DNA of 64,000 nucleotides from assembly GCA_947495295.1 (NCBI GenBank), contig CANLYJ010000006.1:1-64000 (forward strand), in the 5' to 3' direction. The stretch's first letter is position 1, and each line of letters begins with the position of its first letter. Positions 51,122 through 60,109 of the stretch are shown here, piece by piece. The DNA comes from an uncultured Paracoccaceae bacterium (GTDB lineage Bacteria; Pseudomonadota; Alphaproteobacteria; Rhodobacterales; Rhodobacteraceae). Below the pieces are notes generated by a model that was given only the letters and a program-made list of their open reading frames with translations, did no database searches and had not been told where the DNA came from. Position numbers and translations under genes: made by a program.

Positions 51122-52237
51122 ATGTCAGATCTCCTCCATACTCCGCTGCATGATTTGCATGTCGAACGGGGCGCAAAAATGGTGCCTTTTGCTGGCTACG
51201 CCATGCCGGTGCAGTACAAACTGGGGGTGATGAAGGAACATCAGCACACCCGCGCCAAGGCTGGGCTGTTTGACGTCAGCCATATGGGGCAGGTCAAAGT
51301 GACAGGTGATGGTGCTGCCGCCGCGCTGGAACGGCTGATCCCGGTCGACATTATTGGCTTGGCCGAGAACCGCCAGCGCTACGGATTTTTCACAAATGAC
51401 CATGGCGGCATCATGGATGACCTGATGCTGGCCAATCGGGGCGATCATATCTTTGTGGTGGTAAATGCGGCCTGCAAGGACGCTGATATCGCACATATGA
51501 AGGCGCATCTGGAACCTGACGTCACCGTCACGCCGGTGCCGGACCGCGCCTTGCTGGCGCTGCAAGGTCCAGCCGCCGAAACCGTTCTGTCCGCCCTTAA
51601 TCCTGCGGCGGCAGATATGGCATTCATGGATGTCGCCACGCTTGATCTGAACGGTGCGGAATGCTGGGTGTCGCGGTCGGGCTATACCGGTGAGGACGGG
51701 TATGAAATCTCGGTGCCCAATGATCAGGCCGTCGACCTGGCGCAGGCACTGCTGGCGCATGATGATGTTGAACCCATCGGGCTGGGCGCACGGGATTCGC
51801 TGCGGCTCGAAGGTGGGCTATGCCTTTACGGTCACGACATCGACACCGGCACAACACCGATTCAGGCCGCATTGACATGGGCCATCCAAAAGGTCCGCCG
51901 CGCGGGTGGCGACCGGGCGGGCGGGTTCCCCGGGGCCGATGCGATCTTTTCGGAAATGGCCGAAGGCGTTTCGCGCAAACGTGTGGGGTTTTTGCCTGAT
52001 GGGCGCGCACCGATGCGCGAAGGTGTGGCAATTTTTGCAGACGCGGAAAGTGACGTGCAGATCGGCAACATCACATCCGGCGGTTTTGGGCCCACGGTCG
52101 GTGGCCCCGTCGCGATGGGGTATCTGGCCACTGCACATGCCAGCCCCGGCACCACAGTTTACGGCGAATTACGGGGCAAACGGCTGCCGCTGACAGTCAC
52201 CAAAATGCCGTTCACCCCGGCCAATTTCAAACGCTAA
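51122..52237 (+). CDS. gcvT: Glycine cleavage system T protein (aminomethyltransferase)
   Basis: A 371-residue T protein. Visible features: VPFAGYAMPVQYKLGVMKEH, the folate-binding DVSHMGQVKVTG, MDDLMLANRGDHIFVVVNAACKDADIAHM, GYTGEDGYEISVPND and C-terminal EGVSRKRVGFLPDGRAPMREG. It moves the aminomethyl group from H protein to tetrahydrofolate. First gene of the gcv operon under the glycine riboswitch. Cytosolic. Confidence 0.96.
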   Translation: MSDLLHTPLHDLHVERGAKMVPFAGYAMPVQYKLGVMKEHQHTRAKAGLFDVSHMGQVKVTGDGAAAALERLIPVDIIGLAENRQRYGFFTNDHGGIMDDLMLANRGDHIFVVVNAACKDADIAHMKAHLEPDVTVTPVPDRALLALQGPAAETVLSALNPAAADMAFMDVATLDLNGAECWVSRSGYTGEDGYEISVPNDQAVDLAQALLAHDDVEPIGLGARDSLRLEGGLCLYGHDIDTGTTPIQAALTWAIQKVRRAGGDRAGGFPGADAIFSEMAEGVSRKRVGFLPDGRAPMREGVAIFADAESDVQIGNITSGGFGPTVGGPVAMGYLATAHASPGTTVYGELRGKRLPLTVTKMPFTPANFKR

Positions 52238-52257
52238 CCACAACGGAGAGACGAAAG

Positions 52258-52617
52258 ATGAAATTCACAGAAGAGCATGAATGGCTCCGCCCCGAGGACG
52301 ATGTCATCGTCGTCGGCATCACCGAACATGCCACAACCCAATTGGGCGATATCGTCTTTGTCGAACTCCCCGAGGTTGGCACCACGGTTGCCAAGGATGA
52401 CGAAGCCGTTGTGATCGAAAGCGTCAAGGCCGCATCAGATATCATGGCCCCGATAGACGGCGAGATTGTCGCGGTGAACGAAGCACTGGCAGACAATCCC
52501 GGCCTCGCCAATGAAGACGCGACAGGCGATGGCTGGTTCTTCAAGATCAAGCCATCCGATCCATCCCAGATGGACGACTACATGGATGAAGCCGCCTATA
52601 ACGACATGATCGCCTGA
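52258..52617 (+). CDS. gcvH: Glycine cleavage system H protein
   Basis: A 119-residue lipoyl carrier. The lipoylation lysine is Lys57 in VVIESVKAASD, with the typical EEHEWL start and GDGWFFKIKPSD end. Ribosome site GGAGAG before the ATG. It shuttles the intermediate between P, T and L proteins. Its stop overlaps by 1 bp the start of the VOC gene that follows. Confidence 0.96.
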   Translation: MKFTEEHEWLRPEDDVIVVGITEHATTQLGDIVFVELPEVGTTVAKDDEAVVIESVKAASDIMAPIDGEIVAVNEALADNPGLANEDATGDGWFFKIKPSDPSQMDDYMDEAAYNDMIA

Positions 52618-52979
52618 TGAGCATCGTTCGGATTGTCGCAGACCTGAATACCGGCGATCCGGACAAGACGGCAACTTTCTATGCGCGGCTTTTTGATCTT
52701 GATCGCGTGATGGATCACGGCTGGATCGTCACGCTGGCTGGCGGTGCCAAACAAGACGTGCAGCTTAGTCTGGCCAGCGAAGGCGGCTCCGGTGCGCCGG
52801 TGCCCGCACTTTCCATCGAAGTTGACGATCTGGACGCAACCTATGCCCGCGCCACCGAAATGCGCGCGGAAATCACCTATCCCATGACGCACGAACCCTG
52901 GGGCGTGCGCCGCTTTTTCATTCGTGATCCTGACGGCCGCCCTATCAACATCCTGTCCCATGCCCCTGCGGAGACCTGA
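52617..52979 (+). CDS. Glyoxalase/VOC-superfamily protein
   Basis: A 120-residue VOC protein with the paired beta-alpha-beta-beta-beta modules: [37 protein letters not shown] and later [48 protein letters not shown]. The conserved C-terminal RDPDGxxxN suggests a metal-dependent fold. Inserted between gcvH and gcvP with no intergenic gap (1-bp overlap, then 1 bp), so it must be made with the glycine cleavage system. No L-protein is here. Substrate unknown. Confidence 0.87.
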   Translation: MSIVRIVADLNTGDPDKTATFYARLFDLDRVMDHGWIVTLAGGAKQDVQLSLASEGGSGAPVPALSIEVDDLDATYARATEMRAEITYPMTHEPWGVRRFFIRDPDGRPINILSHAPAET

Positions 52980-52980
52980 C

Positions 52981-55824
52981 ATGACCTTCACCCCCACCGA
53001 TTATCTGCCCTATGACTTTGCCAACCGTCGCCATATCGGCCCGTCACCTGCTGAAATGGACGAGATGTTGCAGGTCGTGGGGGCCGATAGCCTTGATGCG
53101 CTGATCGACGACACCCTGCCCAAACAAATCCGCCAGAAAGAACCGCTTGATTTCGGCAAGCCCAAGTCAGAGCGCGAATTGCTCCACCACATGCGGGTCA
53201 CTGCGTCCAAGAATAAGGTCCTGACTTCGCTGATCGGGCAGGGCTACCATGGCACCGTCACGCCCCCCGCGATCCAGCGCAACATCCTTGAAAACCCGGC
53301 ATGGTACACCGCCTACACCCCTTATCAGCCCGAGATTTCGCAGGGTCGGCTAGAGGCGCTGTTGAACTTCCAGACCATGGTCAGCGACCTGACCGGGTTG
53401 GAGATTGCCAACGCCTCATTGCTGGACGAGGCGACCGCCTGCGCAGAGGCGATGACCATGGCGCAGCGCGTGTCGAAATCGAAAGTCACCGGTTTCTTCA
53501 TCGATGAAAACTGCCATCCGCAGAACATCGCCGTGATGAAAACCCGTGCAGCCCCGCTGGGGATCGAGATTACGGTCGGCAACCCTGATGACATGGATGC
53601 AAGCGCCGTGTTTGGCGCGATCTTCCAATATCCCGGCACTTATGGGCATCTGCGTGATTTCACGGACCCCATCGCCAAACTGCATGAAAACAAGGCGATT
53701 GGCATCATCTCTGCCGACCCGCTGTCGCTGACCCTGCTCAAGGAACCCGGTGCCATGGGGGCCGATATCGCGGTCGGCAGCACCCAGCGTTTTGGGGTGC
53801 CAGTGGGATATGGCGGCCCGCACGCGGCCTATATGGCGACCAAGCAATCCTACGCGCGGTCGATGCCCGGCCGGATCGTTGGTGTGTCCATCGACAGCCA
53901 CGGCAACCGCGCCTACCGGCTGTCCCTGCAAACCCGCGAACAGCATATCCGCCGCGAAAAGGCGACGTCGAATGTCTGTACCGCCCAGGCCTTGCTGGCT
54001 GTCATGGCCGGGTTTTATGCTGTGTTCCATGGGCCGGAAGGGCTCAAGGCAATCGCCCAACGTATCCACCGCAAAACCGCGCGGCTGGCCGAAGGGCTAA
54101 AGCAAGGCGGCTTTGATGTGCGGCCTGCCACCTTCTTTGACACGATCACTGTTGATGTCGGCCCGCTGCAAGCGGCGGTGATGAAATCGGCTGTGGATGA
54201 GGGGATCAACCTGCGCGCCGTGGGCAAGACCCAGATCGGCATCACGCTGGATGAGCGGACCCGGCCTGCAACCATTGAAAAGGTCTGGCGCGCCTTTGGT
54301 GTTGACCGGCAGGACAAGGATTACACCCCGCATTATCATGTACCTGACAAGCTGATCCGCAGCAGCGATTTCCTGACCCACCCCGTATTCCACATGAACC
54401 GCGCAGAAACGGAAATGATGCGCTACATGCGGCGTCTGGCCGACCGCGATCTGGCATTGGACCGGGCGATGATCCCGCTTGGCTCCTGCACGATGAAGCT
54501 GAACTCAGCCGCCGAAATGATGCCCGTCAGCTGGCGCGAGTTTTCGCAACTGCACCCCTATTGCCCCACAGATCAGGCCGCCGGCTATAGCGAGATGATC
54601 GGCGATTTGTCCGCCAAACTATGTGATATCACCGGCTATGATGCGATCTCCATGCAGCCCAATTCGGGTGCGCAGGGCGAATATGCGGGCCTTCTGAGCA
54701 TTGCAGGTTATCACCGGGCCAATGGGCAGGATCACCGCAATATCTGCCTGATCCCAATGTCGGCGCATGGCACCAACCCTGCCTCTGCCCAGATGGTCGG
54801 CTGGAAGGTCGTGCCGGTCAAATCCGCCGCCAATGGCGATATTGATCTGGATGATTTCCGGGCCAAACTCGAACAGCATGGCGATAACCTTGCCGCTTGC
54901 ATGATCACATATCCATCGACCCATGGGGTGTTCGAGGAAACGGTGATAGAGGTCTGCAAGCTGACCCATGACCATGGCGGTCAGGTCTATATCGACGGCG
55001 CGAATATGAATGCGATGGTCGGCCTGTCGCGCCCCGGTGATCTGGGCGGCGATGTCAGCCACCTGAACCTGCACAAGACATTCTGCATTCCGCATGGCGG
55101 TGGTGGCCCCGGTATGGGGCCAATCGGGGTCAAGGATCACCTGATCCCGCACCTGCCCGGCGATCCCAACACCGGCGACGGGGCGGTTTCGGCTGCGGCC
55201 TTCGGCTCACCTTCTTTGCTGCCAATATCCTGGGCCTATTGCCTGATGATGGGGGGCGAGGGGCTGACCCAGGCGACCCGCGTCGCGATCCTGAACGCCA
55301 ACTACATCGCCAAACGGCTCGAAGGGGCGTTTGACGTGCTTTATAAAGGGCCGTCCGGGCGGGTTGCGCATGAATGCATCATCGACACGCGGCCCTTTGC
55401 CGATAGTGCGCATGTGACCGTTGATGATATCGCCAAGCGTCTGATTGATTGCGGTTTTCACGCCCCGACGATGAGCTGGCCGGTGGCTGGAACGCTGATG
55501 ATTGAACCAACCGAGTCGGAAAACAAGGCAGAGCTTGACCGCTTCTGCGACGCAATGCTGGCGATCCGGGCCGAGATTGCTCAGATCGAAGAGGGCAAGA
55601 TCGACGCGGAAAACAACCCGCTGAAAAACGCGCCGCACACGATGGAGGATCTGGTCAAGGATTGGGACCGGCCCTATAGCCGCGAAACCGGTTGTTTTCC
55701 TCCCGGTGCGTTCCGGGTCGACAAATACTGGCCGCCTGTCAATCGGGTGGACAATGTCTGGGGCGATCGGAACCTGACCTGCACCTGTCCACCGATGGAA
55801 GATTACGCACAAGCGGCAGAGTAA
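52981..55824 (+). CDS. gcvP: Glycine dehydrogenase (decarboxylating), P protein
   Basis: A 947-residue single-chain P protein, normal for the fused type. N-terminal half: [14 protein letters not shown]-type opening ([22 protein letters not shown]), [47 protein letters not shown]-terminal half: [15 protein letters not shown] and the PLP lysine in [22 protein letters not shown]. It decarboxylates glycine and passes the aminomethyl group to GcvH. Start at 52981 ([13 protein letters not shown]) follows the VOC gene by 1 bp. Last gene of the gcv operon. Confidence 0.96.
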   Translation: MTFTPTDYLPYDFANRRHIGPSPAEMDEMLQVVGADSLDALIDDTLPKQIRQKEPLDFGKPKSERELLHHMRVTASKNKVLTSLIGQGYHGTVTPPAIQRNILENPAWYTAYTPYQPEISQGRLEALLNFQTMVSDLTGLEIANASLLDEATACAEAMTMAQRVSKSKVTGFFIDENCHPQNIAVMKTRAAPLGIEITVGNPDDMDASAVFGAIFQYPGTYGHLRDFTDPIAKLHENKAIGIISADPLSLTLLKEPGAMGADIAVGSTQRFGVPVGYGGPHAAYMATKQSYARSMPGRIVGVSIDSHGNRAYRLSLQTREQHIRREKATSNVCTAQALLAVMAGFYAVFHGPEGLKAIAQRIHRKTARLAEGLKQGGFDVRPATFFDTITVDVGPLQAAVMKSAVDEGINLRAVGKTQIGITLDERTRPATIEKVWRAFGVDRQDKDYTPHYHVPDKLIRSSDFLTHPVFHMNRAETEMMRYMRRLADRDLALDRAMIPLGSCTMKLNSAAEMMPVSWREFSQLHPYCPTDQAAGYSEMIGDLSAKLCDITGYDAISMQPNSGAQGEYAGLLSIAGYHRANGQDHRNICLIPMSAHGTNPASAQMVGWKVVPVKSAANGDIDLDDFRAKLEQHGDNLAACMITYPSTHGVFEETVIEVCKLTHDHGGQVYIDGANMNAMVGLSRPGDLGGDVSHLNLHKTFCIPHGGGGPGMGPIGVKDHLIPHLPGDPNTGDGAVSAAAFGSPSLLPISWAYCLMMGGEGLTQATRVAILNANYIAKRLEGAFDVLYKGPSGRVAHECIIDTRPFADSAHVTVDDIAKRLIDCGFHAPTMSWPVAGTLMIEPTESENKAELDRFCDAMLAIRAEIAQIEEGKIDAENNPLKNAPHTMEDLVKDWDRPYSRETGCFPPGAFRVDKYWPPVNRVDNVWGDRNLTCTCPPMEDYAQAAE

Positions 55825-55837
55825 CGCGCGATATCAC

Positions 55838-55871
55838 AACGCCTGCCTGGTGCGACCGCCGGGCAGGCGTT
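55838..55871. terminator. Convergent terminator hairpin after gcvP
   Basis: AACGCCTGCC (55838-55847) pairs perfectly with GGCAGGCGTT (55862-55871). It lies between gcvP and the convergent gene at 55870, overlapping the latter's stop codon. No strong T-run, so it may act with Rho or mainly as an mRNA 3' end. Confidence 0.65.
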
Positions 55872-56586
55872 AATCAATCACACCGACAATCGGTCCCAGT
55901 TTGAAACCAATGTCTGAACGCCCCAGTGCCGGGGCGTGCAGGCGCGATACTTTGCCGTCGAAATACAGCGCGTTGGGCAGTTCCAGATAGTCGCGGAAAA
56001 AGCTGCCAAAGCTGTGAAACGATACCCGATCGTTGGAAATCGCAAAGATCGCGGTCTTGCCATCCGCCGTCGTGCCAACACCGTTGCGGATAAAATGTGA
56101 TGTGCTGTCGGGCAGGAAACGGGGGTGCAATGCGCCGTCAATCACCAACATCGGTCCCGATTGGGTCGCATCGCGACACTCGGGCGATTTCTCAACGTAA
56201 TCAAGTGTTTCATAGACCTGCGCATGCGTGTCATTGACGCAAAATACCCCATTGGGCAGCAGGCCAAAATTGCCGGGGCCTTCATTGGTGATGACGCGCA
56301 TCTTTTCAACGCCGTCCTCGATGTAATGGCCCACCGGCGCGCGGTCATCGTGATACATGCCTGCATTCATCGCAAAGGACAGGGTTTCGACATCCAGCGT
56401 CGCCTCAATCGCGCTGAAACTGCCCAGAACCTTGCCCGTCGTATCGGTATGGAACAGGCGCAAAACCTCGTTTTCTACATCCACCGTGCAGGCGGTATAG
56501 CTGTTGCCCTGATAATCGACATCCTCGCAGGTCACCGCCGCAGCAGGGGACGCAAGAAAGATCACAAACAGCAGCAGCCAGCGCAT
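55870..56586 (-). CDS. Phosphodiester glycosidase-family protein, exported
   Basis: A 238-residue protein with an N-terminal signal ([17 protein letters not shown]). The body (SFAMNAGMYHDDRAPVGHYIEDG; NGVFCVNDTHAQVYE; ATQSGPMLVIDGALHPRFLPDS; FAISNDRVSFHSFGSFFRDYL) is characteristic of the phosphodiester glycosidase (NAGPA) domain. Enzymes of the family cleave GlcNAc-phosphodiesters, but bacterial relatives are mostly uncharacterised. Its stop is inside the gcvP terminator; its start overlaps by 1 bp the rbfA stop, so it is co-transcribed with rbfA. Confidence 0.83.
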   Translation of the reverse strand: MRWLLLFVIFLASPAAAVTCEDVDYQGNSYTACTVDVENEVLRLFHTDTTGKVLGSFSAIEATLDVETLSFAMNAGMYHDDRAPVGHYIEDGVEKMRVITNEGPGNFGLLPNGVFCVNDTHAQVYETLDYVEKSPECRDATQSGPMLVIDGALHPRFLPDSTSHFIRNGVGTTADGKTAIFAISNDRVSFHSFGSFFRDYLELPNALYFDGKVSRLHAPALGRSDIGFKLGPIVGVID

Positions 56587-56981
56587 TATTCGTCTAGATC
56601 CCGCCGCACGTGATCTTCGGCGAGCAACGCGCGGGTGGCGTCCATCTGATCAAAGGTGCCGTCAATTTCAAACCGCAATTCGGGCGCGTATTTCATCGAC
56701 CCGCCCTTGACCACCAAATGCCTGATTTCATGACGATTTCTGCGCAGGGCTTCCAGCGCCTCTTCCTTGCCCTGCCCACCAAGGGGCAGCACAAAGGCAG
56801 TGGCGATCCGCAGGTCGGATGTCATCCGCACCTCGCCCACGGTTATCGACATGCGCGCCAGATCATCATCATGCACGTCGCCGCGTTGCAGGACTTCTGA
56901 CAGGATCCTGCGGAACTGTTCGCCGACCCGCAACATGCGCTGGGTGGGGGCTTTGCCGTCTCTGTTCGTGTTCTTTGCCAT
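56586..56981 (-). CDS. rbfA: 30S ribosome-binding factor RbfA
   Basis: A 131-residue RbfA with the KH-like core: [54 protein letters not shown] and [21 protein letters not shown]. It assists 16S rRNA maturation. The start MAKNTN at 56981 is chosen over the frame at 56990. Divergent from dapB, a pairing I recall from other Rhodobacterales. Confidence 0.93.
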   Translation of the reverse strand: MAKNTNRDGKAPTQRMLRVGEQFRRILSEVLQRGDVHDDDLARMSITVGEVRMTSDLRIATAFVLPLGGQGKEEALEALRRNRHEIRHLVVKGGSMKYAPELRFEIDGTFDQMDATRALLAEDHVRRDLDE

Positions 56982-57078
56982 AGCCCCCATTTAAGCCTGC
57001 CGGGCGGCATTGCCAAGCAAGGCTTTGCGCTGCGGGCAATGCCCGGCTAAGAAGTTGGCGGAAATGAAAGGACAGAGC

Positions 57079-57888
57079 ATGACAGAGTTACCCGGCATCG
57101 TGATCACTGGCGGATCAGGCAGGATGGGTCAGATGCTGACCAAACTGGTGCTGGCATCGGACAAATGCAGGCTGGTGGCGGTGCTGGAACGTGACGGTCA
57201 TGATTGGGTCGGTCAGGATGTCGGCACGATGTTGGGCGGACAACCGGTGGGTGTGAACGTCACCGATGACGCGGTTGAGGCGTTTGCAAAGGCGCAAGCC
57301 GTCATTGATTTCACGTCCCCTGCTGCAAGCGTTGCTTTTGCCGGGCTGGCGGCGCAGGCGCGTGCGGTGCATGTCATCGGCACAACCGGTATGACGGATG
57401 ATGATCTGAAAGCGGTTAACGCCGCGGCCCGTCATGCGGTGATCGTGCGTGCGGGCAATATGTCCCTTGGGGTCAACCTGTTGGTGCAATTGACGAAAAA
57501 GGTGGCCGCCGCACTGGACGAGGATTTCGATATCGAGGTGATCGAGGCGCATCATCACCACAAGGTCGATGCGCCGTCCGGCACTGCCCTGATGTTGGGC
57601 GAAGCCGCTGCCGAGGGCCGTGGCGTGGCGCTGAACGATGTACGTGACAGCGGACGCGACGGGATCACCGGTGCCCGCAAGCGCGGTGATATCGGTTTCA
57701 CGGCCATTCGCGGCGGCGATATCGTGGGTGAACATGACGTGCTTTTTGCAGCCCCAGGTGAACGGATCGTGCTGCGCCATATGGCGACAGACCGGGGCGT
57801 TTTTGCGCGTGGCGCGTTGAAGGCCGCACTTTGGGGGCAGGACAAAAATCCGGGTGAATACAACATGTTGGATGTGCTCGGCCTGTAA
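57079..57888 (+). CDS. dapB: 4-hydroxy-tetrahydrodipicolinate reductase
   Basis: A 269-residue DapB. The NAD(P) motif is [17 protein letters not shown], and the catalytic/substrate signature is [20 protein letters not shown], with the conserved His-His-x-x-K-DAPSGTA. It reduces the ring intermediate of lysine and diaminopimelate synthesis. The start at 57079 is preceded by AAAGGA; the in-frame start at 57010 lacks one. Cytosolic. Confidence 0.95.
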   Translation: MTELPGIVITGGSGRMGQMLTKLVLASDKCRLVAVLERDGHDWVGQDVGTMLGGQPVGVNVTDDAVEAFAKAQAVIDFTSPAASVAFAGLAAQARAVHVIGTTGMTDDDLKAVNAAARHAVIVRAGNMSLGVNLLVQLTKKVAAALDEDFDIEVIEAHHHHKVDAPSGTALMLGEAAAEGRGVALNDVRDSGRDGITGARKRGDIGFTAIRGGDIVGEHDVLFAAPGERIVLRHMATDRGVFARGALKAALWGQDKNPGEYNMLDVLGL

Positions 57889-57959
57889 CCGCCGACCAAG
57901 TGAACCAATCGTTGGGATTGGCCGTATAAGGTATAATCTGACGCTACAGGAGGTATCTT

Positions 57960-58319
57960 ATGAAACGGCTCATTCTTGCGATTGTGATGGGTTTGACCGC
58001 AGCACCAGCTGCGGCCGATAGTTATGTCCCAATCTACGACGAAAACACGTTCCGGTCACTTGTCGACGGCAAGCTGCTGCGCAACCGCCTTTATGGGGTC
58101 AGGCTTAACGTGTTGAATAACGGGCAGATTCAGGGTGCTGCCATCGGTTGGGATATCTCGGGCAACTGGTCCTGGCAGGACGGTTATTTCTGCCGTGAAA
58201 TGGTCTGGGGCGGCGATCCGATCCCCTATAATTGCCAGTTGGTCGAAGTGCAGGGCGACAGTATCCGGTTTACGGTCGATAAAGGTGCGGGCGATTCCGC
58301 GTCATTCCGCATTCAGTAA
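57960..58319 (+). CDS. Small exported hypothetical protein
   Basis: A 119-residue protein with a signal peptide (MKRLILAIVMGLTAAPAAA) and a strong AGGAGG before the ATG. The mature part, about 100 residues, is beta-rich and aromatic (WDISGNWSWQDGYFCREMVWGGDPIPYNCQLVEV) with two cysteines that could form a disulfide. I do not recognise the family. It ends 24 bp before a strong terminator, so it is a monocistronic or end-of-operon gene. Confidence 0.75.
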   Translation: MKRLILAIVMGLTAAPAAADSYVPIYDENTFRSLVDGKLLRNRLYGVRLNVLNNGQIQGAAIGWDISGNWSWQDGYFCREMVWGGDPIPYNCQLVEVQGDSIRFTVDKGAGDSASFRIQ

Positions 58320-58342
58320 TTCACTCACACGCAACGTTCGGT

Positions 58343-58374
58343 GGGGTGTCGGGCAACCGGCGCCCCGTTTTTTT
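58343..58374 (+). terminator. Intrinsic terminator
   Basis: GGGGTGTCGG (58343-58352) pairs with CCGGCGCCCC (58357-58366) with two G-U pairs around a GCAA tetraloop, followed by GTTTTTTT. A strong factor-independent terminator for the small exported protein gene and possibly dapB. Confidence 0.88.
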
Positions 58375-58416
58375 GTCGAATCACCGTTAACGCCCGCATT
58401 TGCTGGGTTTTGGCCG

Positions 58417-58453
58417 GTCGGCAAAGCGTCGGCCAGACGTCGGCAAAGCGTCG
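58417..58453. repeat. 15-bp direct repeat
   Basis: GTCGGCAAAGCGTCG occurs at 58417-58431 and again at 58439-58453, 22 bp apart. The repeat lies in the 200-bp gap between the terminator and the M24 peptidase gene. It may be a binding-site pair or a replication-slippage product; only two copies are present. Confidence 0.5.
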
Positions 58454-58520
58454 ACCCTTTCCCGTGACATTCCCTTATTAAGGCACCGCGCGGACCCCAC
58501 CGAACGTTGCGTCGGGGGGG

Positions 58521-59603
58521 CTATACAGTCGCAGAATGCAGATCCCGCGACAGTCCTGACAGGACGCGGCAACCCGTGGCGGTGACGACAGCGACCTCTT
58601 CCAACCGCACCCCAAAACGACCCGGCAGATAGATCCCCGGCTCAACCGTAAAGACCATGCCCTCTCCAAGGATCAGCGGATTGTTAGAGGTGATATAAGG
58701 CGGCTCATGCACCTCCGACCCCAGCCCGTGACCGGTGCGATGCGTGAAATAGTCGCCATAGCCTGCGGCGGTGATGACGTCGCGCGCCGCTTTGTCGATG
58801 ACATGGGCCGCAACGCCAGGCCGGATCGCAGCAAGGGCAGCCTGAACGGCGGCCTCAACCGTATCATGCACCTTTTGATATTCATCCGGGGGCGTGCCAA
58901 GGCAAGCCATGCGGGTGATATCCGAATAATACCCGCCTTTTTCAGCGCCGATATCAACCACAACGACATCGCCGGGGCGGATCGGCGTATCGCCCGTATG
59001 ATGATGTGGGTAGGACGAATGTGCGCCCGCGCCAACGATGCCAAAAGCGATGCTGGCGCCCTGCGCAGTGAAACTGGCCTTCGCAATATCGGCCAATGCA
59101 CGTTCCGTGATCCCGTCCCGCATCGCCTCTCGCACGGCAGTGTGGGCCGCATCTGCGATATGCGCATTTTCCTGCAACAGCGCCAGTTCATCCGCATCCT
59201 TGATCATCCGCAATGCGCCAAGCGTGTCGGTGGCAAAGCCGCGTTTCACATTCGGCACCCCGTCAAGCACCAAAAGGGCATGATCAGCGCGCATCGTCTC
59301 GTCCACGGCGACAGATCGCGGATGCGGGTTGATCTGGTCCAATGCCGCTGCAAGCGCCCCATCAGGGCCGTCATCATCGCGCCATTCCCAGAACGGCAAA
59401 TCAGTATGTTGACGGGCGTCCGGCGCGTTCAGCGCAGGCATCACGAACCCCGCCTTGTCCGGTCCGATCAGCAGCAGGCAGGCGCGTTCATCCGGGTGTG
59501 GCATGAACCCCAATAACCAACGCAGATGCGCCCCGGGGGCCAGTGCCATAAGGTCAATGCCGGATGCCGCCATCCGGTCTTGCAAACGGTCAAGTCGGGT
59601 CAT
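58521..59603 (-). CDS. M24-family peptidase (Xaa-Pro dipeptidase-like)
   Basis: A 360-residue pita-bread fold peptidase. Metal ligands appear as VVVDIGAEKGGYYSDITRM (two Asp), the HRTGHGLGSEVHE His and TVEPGIYL plus RLEEVAVV for the two Glu. The N-terminal ~120 residues are the creatinase/prolidase N-domain. It hydrolyses X-Pro dipeptides or a related C-N bond such as in creatine. It is translationally coupled to the upstream GAF gene (ATGA overlap) and lies in the operon of a peptide-type binding protein, so it probably cleaves an imported peptide. Confidence 0.9.
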   Translation of the reverse strand: MTRLDRLQDRMAASGIDLMALAPGAHLRWLLGFMPHPDERACLLLIGPDKAGFVMPALNAPDARQHTDLPFWEWRDDDGPDGALAAALDQINPHPRSVAVDETMRADHALLVLDGVPNVKRGFATDTLGALRMIKDADELALLQENAHIADAAHTAVREAMRDGITERALADIAKASFTAQGASIAFGIVGAGAHSSYPHHHTGDTPIRPGDVVVVDIGAEKGGYYSDITRMACLGTPPDEYQKVHDTVEAAVQAALAAIRPGVAAHVIDKAARDVITAAGYGDYFTHRTGHGLGSEVHEPPYITSNNPLILGEGMVFTVEPGIYLPGRFGVRLEEVAVVTATGCRVLSGLSRDLHSATV

Positions 59604-60058
59604 GTTCCATCCTCCATGGGGACTTCTGCAAAGGCATGCAGCAACGCGGCGCGGTGGTCCGATACCAGTCTCTCAAGCCTCTGAACCCGTTCGGGGGTAA
59701 AATGCCCGGCTTGGTCCAGGATATTAACGGTCCCGACAACCTGATCTGTCTGCATGACGGCAATGTTGATGGCCGCCTCACAACCCAGATCGTTGATTAA
59801 TGCGTGGTCCGAAAAATAGGGCGCAAACGCCGCTGTCGTGTTCGCGACAAAGGTTTCGCCACGCCCGATGACCTGCGCTGTCCAGGGACTGCTGCCCATG
59901 GGCTTGGTGCCGGTCACGGGGTAAGCATCCGGGTGGGACGAATAGGCGCGCCGCGCCACACCCGCCTGCCGGTCAAGCACCGTCACGGTAAACAGGCGCG
60001 CGCCGCAAGCCGCCTGCGCCGCGCGATGCAATGCGGCAAACGTGTTATCAGATGTCAT
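59600..60058 (-). CDS. Single GAF-domain protein
   Basis: A 152-residue protein consisting of one GAF domain (AALHRAAQAACGARLFTVTVLDRQAGVARRAYSSHPDAYPVTGTKPM, then AINIAVMQTDQVVGTVNILDQAGHFTPERVQRLERL). No output domain is present. Such proteins bind a small ligand or act as an enzyme on peroxide or methionine sulfoxide (free Met-R-sulfoxide reductases are single-GAF proteins), but the catalytic cysteines of those are not evident. It lies between the binding protein and the peptidase gene. Confidence 0.85.
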   Translation of the reverse strand: MTSDNTFAALHRAAQAACGARLFTVTVLDRQAGVARRAYSSHPDAYPVTGTKPMGSSPWTAQVIGRGETFVANTTAAFAPYFSDHALINDLGCEAAINIAVMQTDQVVGTVNILDQAGHFTPERVQRLERLVSDHRAALLHAFAEVPMEDGT

Positions 60059-60077
60059 CGGTCGCTCCGAAAATGAC

Positions 60078-60102
60078 GCCGGGCACCTACGTGGCCCCCG
60101 GC
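60078..60102 (-). promoter_or_regulatory. Hairpin after the family-5 binding-protein gene
   Basis: GCCGGG (60078-60083) pairs with CCCGGC (60097-60102), and CACC/GGTG-type inner pairing (60084-60087 with 60091-60094) extends it with a small bulge. It lies 8 bp beyond the binding-protein stop on the minus strand and before the GAF gene. A TCATTTTC tract follows on the transcript, so partial termination is possible. Confidence 0.5.
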
Positions 60103-60109
60103 TGGGCCA

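Noticed and set aside
58417-58453. CRISPR-like repeat
   Set aside because: Only two short copies with a 7-bp gap between them, too close for spacers, and no cas genes in the window.
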